A stretch of DNA of 64,000 nucleotides from Firmicutes bacterium HGW-Firmicutes-2. Its GTDB lineage: Bacteria > Bacillota > Clostridia > Lachnospirales > Vallitaleaceae. Positions within the stretch are counted from its first letter, which is position 1, and each line of letters opens with the position of its first letter. Under the pieces are notes generated by a model that searched no databases, had not been told where the DNA came from, and saw nothing but the letters and a program-made list of their open reading frames with translations. The stretch covers positions 285,212 through 349,211 of the forward strand of contig PGZV01000005.1 of NCBI GenBank assembly GCA_002841495.1. Reading direction: 5' to 3'. The position numbers were made by a program, and so were the translations under genes. This document shows, one piece after another, positions 56,270-64,000 of the stretch.

Positions 56270-56433
56270 AAATATTTAAAGCAATATCGACCATGAAGTT
56301 CCTGGAACAGTGTGTATGAATTAAGCAAGACAGCAGGAGCTGTCCGCCGACTTTTGGTGCAGGACGCACCAATCGGAGGCCGTAGTCATACATACTGTGG
56401 AAGGGTTTTCATGGGACCCACTTTGAAAATATT
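56270..56433 (+). ncRNA. Candidate structured non-coding RNA or 3-prime UTR element
   Basis: A 164-base segment with strong nested pairing. Outer pairs: AATATTTAAAG with CTTTGAAAATATT; CCATGAA (56291-56297) with TTCATGG (56408-56414); CAGTGTGTATGA (56308-56319) with TCATACATACTG (56386-56397, one G-U). Inside are two hairpins: GACAGC-AGGA-GCTGTC (56329-56344) and a longer one, CCGCCGA with TCGGAGG (one mismatch) enclosing TTGGTGC-AGGAC-GCACCAA (56344-56379). Both loops contain AGGA. It is not a recognised riboswitch, 6S, SRP, tmRNA or RNase P. No good promoter is visible, so it may be processed from the rubrerythrin mRNA. Confidence 0.55.
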
Positions 56434-56457
56434 AGAGGAATTTCATAGATTAAAAAA

Positions 56458-56495
56458 GAACTGACTCAGATTATATTCTGAGTCAGTTCTTTTTT
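56458..56495 (+). terminator. Strong rho-independent terminator
   Basis: A perfect 13-bp stem, GAACTGACTCAGA (56458-56470) with TCTGAGTCAGTTC (56477-56489), with a six-base loop and a run of T; an A-run on the other side makes it able to act in both directions. It ends the rubrerythrin and structured RNA transcript. Confidence 0.92.
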
Positions 56496-56539
56496 ACATA
56501 TGGTTAAAGGGTCAAAACTAAGTTTCACTAAATTGACCA

Positions 56540-56568
56540 TTGATTAATACCTTCTCTACCTTTACAAT
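56540..56568 (+). promoter_or_regulatory. Putative sigma-A promoter of ispG-polC
   Basis: TTGATT at 56540-56545 and TACAAT at 56563-56568 are 17 bases apart, about 70 bases before ispG and just after the terminator. Confidence 0.6.
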
Positions 56569-56636
56569 AAAGAATGTACAACATAACAAGAAAAGATGAA
56601 ATAGACGTCACAAAGACATAACATATAGAGGTGCAT

Positions 56637-57652
56637 ATGAACAGAACACAGACCAGAACCATACAAATAGGTGATGTGACCATAGGCGGCGGCAATAAGA
56701 TTGCCATACAATCTATGACCAACACCAAAACAGAAAATATAGAAGCCACCGTTCATCAGATTCTTGAACTGGAGCAAGCCGGATGCGATATCATTCGTGT
56801 AGCCGTGCCCAGCATGGAAGCTGCTCTGGCCATTAAGTCCATTAAGAAACAGATTCATATACCCCTAGTTGCTGACATACATTTTGATTATAGACTGGCA
56901 TTAGCATCTATCGAAAACGGCGCGGATAAGATTCGAATCAACCCCGGTAATATAGGTTCCATGGATCGACTAGGAAAGGTCGTGGATGCCTGCAAGGCAA
57001 GAAATATACCTATTCGTGTAGGTGTGAATAGTGGTTCACTTGAGAAGGAAATCTTAGCCAAGTATGGACATCCGACAGCGGAAGCCTTAGTAGAGAGCGC
57101 CCTTAATCAGTGTAGAGCCATAGAGGCATTAGGTTATGATCAATTGGTGGTATCCATCAAGTCGTCAGACGTCATCAAATCCATAGAAGCTTATAGACTC
57201 ATTACAAAAGAAATCGATTATCCCCTTCATCTTGGTATCACAGAGTCTGGAACAGCATGGGCAGGGACCATCAAATCCGCCGTAGGACTTGGCGCCATGT
57301 TGGCAGAAGGTTTTGGAGACACCATACGCGTGTCTTTAACAGATAAACCAATAGAAGAAATAAAAGTAGGCAAACAAATATTGAAGTCACTGGGCTATGA
57401 GAACCATGGCATAGAGATTATATCCTGTCCCACGTGCGGACGAACAGACATTGATCTGATTGGTATCGCCACATGGGCTGTATCGTCAATGGACCGGGTG
57501 AAGCCAGAGAGGCAGATATCGGTCTTGCCGGTGGTAAAGGTGTCGGTATAATCTTTAAAAAAGGGGTCATCATTAAAAAAGTCAAAGAAGAAGAATTGGT
57601 AGAAGCCTTGATGACAGAAATAATGACCACGAATAAGGTGATAAATCCGTGA
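56637..57652 (+). pseudogene. ispG: 4-hydroxy-3-methylbut-2-en-1-yl diphosphate synthase, frame-broken near the C-terminus
   Basis: Iron-sulfur enzyme of the MEP pathway. Frame one (ATG 56637) is normal through the TIM barrel (QSMTNTKTENIEATVHQI, VADIHFDYRLA, RINPGNIG) to the first cluster cysteine pair in [16 protein letters not shown]. At about 57471 the reading jumps to another frame, which continues [21 protein letters not shown] (with the third cluster cysteine) and ends at 57652. About 18 residues between GIA and MGC are missing, an estimated 52-base loss. As drawn, neither frame alone holds all three cysteines. The end overlaps the polC start. Confidence 0.9.
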
Positions 57653-60600
57653 GTGAAAAATTAGATGAAGTATTTAGAGGTATCCCCTTAACCGGTCAGC
57701 TGAATCGGGTGTTTGATGATGCCATTGTAGAAAATGTATACTTCAATAAAGAACAAAATAAACTCTATATACAGATGTTACTAAAACAGGTCATTCATCC
57801 TCAGATCATCCATTTATTAAGAGATAAGATTATGGAATTCTTAGATGAAGAAGGCCTATTTGTGCGTATAGAAGAACGTTACGCAGCCAATCATGGCCTA
57901 GATATAAAAGACCTATATGCTTATTATCAACCAAGTCTCATGTATCTCATCAAGGAAGAAAGCCCTTTTGTTGCAGCCAAGTTAGGTTTGCTAGAACCAC
58001 AGTGGGTAGACGGACAACTGACCTATGCTTTGGAAGAATTTGATTATGATTATATGAAGCAATATACTATTGATGAATTTATTCAATTGACCTTTAAAAT
58101 GAAATTTGATGTAGATTTAAAAGTTGCCTTTATAAGGAAAGAAAAACACCAAAGTGTTTTTGAAGAGTTTGTAGAGAACCGTAAAAGAGAAGAGAAAAAA
58201 CTAATAAAAAGCATGATGATCTCCGGAAACAACCCATCTCAATCCGCGGTAAAAGAGGTCAAAGCTCCGGAAATGCCAAAAGGAAAAGGCAAGCCATTAC
58301 CGGAAAATCTAATAATCGGAAAAAAAGGCATCAGTGGTGTTATTACGAAGATCAAAGACTTAAACGGTGACTATGATAGCATCATCATTGAAGGTTATGT
58401 CCTAAGTCAAGAGGTTCGCATAACAAAAACAGGTAAAGTGTTGCTGATTATGGATGTCACGGATTTTACGGATTCCATTACGTGTAAAGCCTTTTTGAAA
58501 AAAGAAGAGTTTGATGATCGTATTGCCTCTATGTTATCAAAGAACATGTTTGTACGACTGGAAGGTCGTGTTGCCTTTGACTCATTTTCTAATGAACTGG
58601 GTATTATGATCAGTATCATGGAAAAGATAGATGATTTTAGATTGAAAAAGATGGACAATTCAGAAATGAAAAGAGTCGAGTTGCATGTTCATACCCAGAT
58701 GAGTGATATGGATGGTATGACCAGTGCTAAGAACCTAATAAAAAGGGCGAAGGAATGGGGACACAAAGCCATGGCCATAACGGACCATGGTGTGGTTCAA
58801 GCGTTTCCGGAGGCTTTTCATGCCATTGATCCGTCAGATGATTTTAAGATTCTTTATGGTGTTGAAGCCTATTTAGTGGACGATCTAAAAGACATCATAA
58901 GGCATCCGAGAGGTCAGAATCTAAACAGCGAATATGTGGTCTTTGATATTGAGACAACAGGGTTTTATGCAGGAAAAGATAAGATTACGGAGATTGGTGC
59001 TGTCAAGATCAAAGAAGGCAAGATTGTAGAGCGTTACGGCACCTTTATTAACCCACAGCGGAGCATACCAATCAAAGTACAACAATTAACAGGCATCGAT
59101 ATAACCATGGTCAAAGACGCCCCTACGATCCAAGAAGAGCTGACGAACTTTTTGGCGTTTTGTGGAGACAGTATTCTAGTTGCCCACAATGCGGACTTTG
59201 ACTTGGGTTTCATTGAGTGTTTTGCTAAAGAACTAGGCATTGAAGTGAAAAACACCACCCTTGACACGTTAGAACTTGCCAGGATATTTCTACCAAGTCT
59301 ACACAACCACAAGCTTCAAACCATTGCTAAGCATTATAATGTACCCTTGATTAACGCCCACCGAGCTGTAGATGATGCAGAAGCAACCGCCCACATACTC
59401 CTTAAGATGTTTGAGCACATGAATCAAATCAACATTCATACCATAGAAGGTATCTTAACATACGCCAATCAATCCATAAGAGATGTAAAGAGGCTCCGAG
59501 CGGCTCATGCGATTATATTGGTAAAGAACCTCGTTGGTCTTAGGAACTTATACGAATTGATATCAAGATCCCATTTGGATTATTTTTATAGACAGCCCAA
59601 GATTCCCAAAAGTGTTTTTAACGAATTAAGAGAAGGTCTGTTAATCGGCACAGCCTGTGAAGCCGGAGAACTTTACAAAGCCGTACTGGAAGACAAGCCC
59701 AAAGAAGAAATAGACCGACTCTGTGATTTCTACGATTATTATGAGATACAGCCCATTGCCAACAATGAATTTTTAATCCGAAACGAGGCTGTCGACGACT
59801 GGGACGCACTAAGAGAAATCAATAAGAAAATCGTCACCCTTGGAGAAGAACATCAGAAGATGGTGGTCGCAACTTGTGATGTTCACTTTATTGATCCGGA
59901 AGATGAAGTGTACAGACGTATTCTAATGGCAGGAAAAGGCTTTGGGGATGCGGATCAGCAAGCACCGTTATATTTTAGAACAACAGATGAGATGCTACAA
60001 GAATTTGCCTATTTAGGTCGTGATAAAGCCTATGAAGTGGTGGTTACCAACACCAACAAGATTATGGACAGCATAGAGAAGATTGACCCTGTACCACCAG
60101 AAAAATACCCACCGGTTATAGAAGGTTCAGATGAGACCCTGACCAACATATGTCATGAAAAAGCTATGTCCATCTATGGAAAAAATCTACCACCTCAAGT
60201 CAAAGAAAGACTGGATAGAGAGCTTAATTCCATCATTACCAATGGTTTTGCCGTGATGTACATCATCGCTCAAAAACTGGTATGGAAATCCATGGAAGAC
60301 GGCTACTTAGTCGGTTCAAGAGGTTCAGTCGGATCCTCTTTTGCAGCCACCATGGCCGGCATTACAGAAGTTAACCCACTACCAGCTCATTACATATGTC
60401 CAAACTGTCATTACACGGATTTTGAGTCTGATGTCATCAAGGACCATTCCGGTAATTCAGGTTGTGACTTGCCGGATGCTAATTGTCCAAAATGTGACAC
60501 CCTGTTAATCAAGGAAGGTCATGATATTCCTTTTGAGACTTTTCTTGGCTTTTATGGCGACAAAGAACCGGATATTGACCTGAATTTTTCCGGTGAATAT

Positions 60601-62037
60601 CAAGCCATTGCCCATCAGTATACAGAAGAGCTTTTCGGTGTGGGCCATGTATTTAGAGCAGGCACCATAGGTACACTCGCTGAAAAAACCGCCTTTGGCT
60701 TTGTGAAGAAATACTTTGATGAACATCATCAAACCCCCAGAACAGCAGAGATTAACCGATTGGTACAAGGTTGTACAGGTGTTAGAAGAACCACGGGACA
60801 ACATCCGGGCGGTATCATTGTTGTGCCCAAAGATCAGTCCATATATAAGTTCACACCGGTACAACACCCGGCCAATGATCAAAGTACCACCATTATTACC
60901 ACTCACTTTGATTATCATTCCATTGACCATAATTTATTAAAGCTGGACATACTGGGTCATGATGACCCTACCATGATTCGTATGCTTGAAGATTTGACAG
61001 GTGTGGATGCGACGACAATCCCACTATATGAACCCAAAGTTATGTCTCTCTTTCTTGGACTGGATGCTCTTGGCATTACAGCTGACCAAATAGGCGGGAC
61101 CAATCTAGGTTGTCTGGGAGTACCTGAGTTTGGAACGGAATTTGTTATTCAAATGCTCCAAGATACCAAACCAAAAAGCTTTTCGGATTTGTGTCGCATA
61201 TCCGGGCTGTCCCACGGTGAGAATGTATGGCTTAACAATGCACAAGAGTTGATTAGGGATAAAAAAGCCAACATCAAAGAGATTATATCCACCCGTGACG
61301 ACATCATGACCTATCTGATTCATATGGGCGTTGACAAAGGCCTTTCCTTTAAGATCATGGAAAACGTTAGAAAAGGTAAAGGCTTGATACCGGATATGGA
61401 AACCGCTATGAAAGAGGCAAATGTACCTGAGTGGTACATCTGGTCATGTAAGCAAATCAGGTATATGTTTCCCAAAGCCCATGCAGTGGCTTATGTGATG
61501 ATGGCTTATCGCATCGCCTATTATAAGGTATACTATAAAGAAGCTTATTATGCGACATATTTTAGCATCAGGGCGACGGATTTCGATTATGGCACCATGT
61601 GCCATGGTAAGCATCACTTGGAACAACATATGCAACTCCTAAAAGCCAAAGAATCACGGGCAAAAAGTCGTGAGGTGGATCCGGATGAAGGTGGCTTGCA
61701 GAAATTTACCAAGAAGGACAAAGATACGATTAAAGATATGAAAATCGTTCAGGAAATGTATGCCAGAGGCATCGAGTTTCTCCCTTTGGATCTGTATACA
61801 GTGGATGCTAAGAAGTTTCAGATTATAGACGGTCATATAATGCCGGCTCTGAGCGCCCTTCAAGGCCTAGGGGAGAAGGTGGCAGAGAACATCGTACTTG
61901 AACGGGAGAAGGGACCTTTTATATCCATCGAAGATCTAAGGGTCAGAACCAAGATCAGTAAGACTGTTATTGAGATTATGAAAGATAATGGTATTCTGGA
62001 CGGCATGCAAGAATCCAATCAATTAAGCTTATTCTAA
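57649..62037 (+). CDS. polC: DNA polymerase III PolC-type alpha subunit
   Basis: Main replicative polymerase of low-GC Gram-positives. The 1462-residue product has an N-terminal domain and OB fold (to about 330), a PHP domain with [15 protein letters not shown] near 345 and [15 protein letters not shown], an inserted DEDDh 3-5 exonuclease with [11 protein letters not shown] near 430 and HNADFDLGF, the zinc cluster CPNCHYTD...CPKC near 917, and the polymerase core with catalytic [13 protein letters not shown] near 973 and [15 protein letters not shown] start overlaps ispG. The gene is complete and intact. Confidence 0.97.
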   Translation: MSEKLDEVFRGIPLTGQLNRVFDDAIVENVYFNKEQNKLYIQMLLKQVIHPQIIHLLRDKIMEFLDEEGLFVRIEERYAANHGLDIKDLYAYYQPSLMYLIKEESPFVAAKLGLLEPQWVDGQLTYALEEFDYDYMKQYTIDEFIQLTFKMKFDVDLKVAFIRKEKHQSVFEEFVENRKREEKKLIKSMMISGNNPSQSAVKEVKAPEMPKGKGKPLPENLIIGKKGISGVITKIKDLNGDYDSIIIEGYVLSQEVRITKTGKVLLIMDVTDFTDSITCKAFLKKEEFDDRIASMLSKNMFVRLEGRVAFDSFSNELGIMISIMEKIDDFRLKKMDNSEMKRVELHVHTQMSDMDGMTSAKNLIKRAKEWGHKAMAITDHGVVQAFPEAFHAIDPSDDFKILYGVEAYLVDDLKDIIRHPRGQNLNSEYVVFDIETTGFYAGKDKITEIGAVKIKEGKIVERYGTFINPQRSIPIKVQQLTGIDITMVKDAPTIQEELTNFLAFCGDSILVAHNADFDLGFIECFAKELGIEVKNTTLDTLELARIFLPSLHNHKLQTIAKHYNVPLINAHRAVDDAEATAHILLKMFEHMNQINIHTIEGILTYANQSIRDVKRLRAAHAIILVKNLVGLRNLYELISRSHLDYFYRQPKIPKSVFNELREGLLIGTACEAGELYKAVLEDKPKEEIDRLCDFYDYYEIQPIANNEFLIRNEAVDDWDALREINKKIVTLGEEHQKMVVATCDVHFIDPEDEVYRRILMAGKGFGDADQQAPLYFRTTDEMLQEFAYLGRDKAYEVVVTNTNKIMDSIEKIDPVPPEKYPPVIEGSDETLTNICHEKAMSIYGKNLPPQVKERLDRELNSIITNGFAVMYIIAQKLVWKSMEDGYLVGSRGSVGSSFAATMAGITEVNPLPAHYICPNCHYTDFESDVIKDHSGNSGCDLPDANCPKCDTLLIKEGHDIPFETFLGFYGDKEPDIDLNFSGEYQAIAHQYTEELFGVGHVFRAGTIGTLAEKTAFGFVKKYFDEHHQTPRTAEINRLVQGCTGVRRTTGQHPGGIIVVPKDQSIYKFTPVQHPANDQSTTIITTHFDYHSIDHNLLKLDILGHDDPTMIRMLEDLTGVDATTIPLYEPKVMSLFLGLDALGITADQIGGTNLGCLGVPEFGTEFVIQMLQDTKPKSFSDLCRISGLSHGENVWLNNAQELIRDKKANIKEIISTRDDIMTYLIHMGVDKGLSFKIMENVRKGKGLIPDMETAMKEANVPEWYIWSCKQIRYMFPKAHAVAYVMMAYRIAYYKVYYKEAYYATYFSIRATDFDYGTMCHGKHHLEQHMQLLKAKESRAKSREVDPDEGGLQKFTKKDKDTIKDMKIVQEMYARGIEFLPLDLYTVDAKKFQIIDGHIMPALSALQGLGEKVAENIVLEREKGPFISIEDLRVRTKISKTVIEIMKDNGILDGMQESNQLSLF

Positions 62038-62126
62038 ACCTTAAGTGTAGAGTTGATTTGTATGAAATAAAAACATTAAAATTATTCGATTGTGTAAGAT
62101 TAAGGATGTTTTTTTAAGCAAGGTTG

Positions 62127-62160
62127 TGTTATAATATCAAAGTACATTGTATACAATGTA
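62127..62160 (+). promoter_or_regulatory. Promoter-like element with palindromic operator upstream of the pyruvate:ferredoxin oxidoreductase gene
   Basis: TGTTATAAT at 62127-62135 is an extended minus-10. Directly after it, 62143-62160 is a perfect 18-bp palindrome (half-site TACATTGTA, core TTGTATACAA), so it would cover the transcription start. The GTATAC core is the type bound by GntR-family regulators. This is the best-looking operator in the window. Confidence 0.55.
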
Positions 62161-62262
62161 TGTTATTAATATAACTAACTCAATTTTTTTAACAGGTAAA
62201 AGCATATTTATTGTACTAATAAAATACATGACTAATTCATTAGTGTGTGGTGTTTTTATGTA

Positions 62263-62271
62263 TGATATAAT
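62263..62271 (+). promoter_or_regulatory. Second extended minus-10 element in the same leader
   Basis: TGATATAAT at 62263-62271, without a clear minus-35. The rest of the 440-base gap between polC and the next gene is AT-rich, with a low-GC hairpin (62326-62358, AAAATTATT with AATAATTTT) and a second small hairpin (62417-62437, GGTTAGAG with CTTTAACC). No open reading frame in it has a convincing start. Confidence 0.35.
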
Positions 62272-62453
62272 ATAAAATAGCGTCAACCATATTGTTTATA
62301 TCAATTATTAAAAACTTAAGGCATAAAAATTATTGTTATTTGGTCATCAAATAATTTTAATTTATGTTGTTTTGTGGTTTTTAATGGCTGGTGTAAACAC
62401 TATGGTAAGCTAACAAGGTTAGAGTGTCACTTTAACCAACCGTCAATCTTTAA

Positions 62454-64000
<1,547 letters not shown>

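Noticed and set aside
56270-56433. Structured segment as 6S RNA, SRP RNA, T-box or a known riboswitch
   Set aside because: It lacks the large open bubble of 6S, the SRP loop sequences, the T-box AGGGTGG element and the known ligand motifs I compared by eye.

Overview
The window is about 64 kb of AT-rich chromosome from an anaerobic, flagellated, low-GC Gram-positive bacterium of the Clostridia, most likely related to Lachnospirales. The evidence is the Clostridia-type gene order, frequent TTG and GTG starts with strong AGGAGG ribosome binding sites, a Gram-positive PolC replicase, CodY, a rubrerythrin-like protein and a pyruvate:ferredoxin oxidoreductase. All supported genes lie on the + strand. 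I see no mobile element, tRNA, rRNA or CRISPR array.

Layout. 1-8042: division and cell-wall cluster (penicillin-binding protein end, murE, murF, mraY, an ftsW/spoVE gene, ftsQ/divIB, ftsZ); murD and murG are not in the cluster. 8117-14298: nrdR, comM, dprA, topA and codY. 14424-47228: one very long motility and chemotaxis array. It starts with flgBC-fliEFGHIJ, passes through the hook, motor and switch genes, the export gate (fliOPQR-flhBA), flhFG, a PilZ c-di-GMP receptor and cheBAWCD, and ends with a FliA/SigD-type sigma factor, a FapA-like (DUF342) protein and small uncharacterised membrane-linked proteins. 47476-54315: translation and lipid genes (rpsB, tsf, pyrH, frr, uppS, cdsA, dxr, rseP). 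54481-56258: an iron-containing alcohol dehydrogenase and a ferritin-like diiron protein. 56270-56495: a strongly structured, terminator-ended non-coding segment. 56637-62037: ispG and polC. From 62478: the start of the pyruvate:ferredoxin oxidoreductase gene, behind a 440-base leader that holds a perfect palindrome next to a promoter-like element.

How they work together. The first block makes the lipid-linked peptidoglycan precursor and the division ring. The large array encodes a flagellum from basal body to hook, its stator, its FliM/FliY switch and a CheA-CheW-CheY-CheB-CheC-CheD signalling path (no cheR here), with the sigma factor for late genes at the end. The later block couples ribosome function (S2, EF-Ts, RRF) to isoprenoid and phospholipid synthesis (Dxr, IspG, UppS, CdsA), a common grouping in Firmicutes.

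The oddest feature is repeated gene damage. topA, cheA, ispG and the pyruvate:ferredoxin oxidoreductase gene each lack a short conserved stretch (estimated 28 to 85 bases) and change reading frame there, always with the same frame change. cheY has lost its first strand and acidic pair. Several of these genes are normally indispensable, so consensus or assembly error is the leading explanation, but reads would have to be checked. Apart from this, and the structured RNA at 56270-56495, the window is an ordinary core region; I do not see a clearly new biological system.
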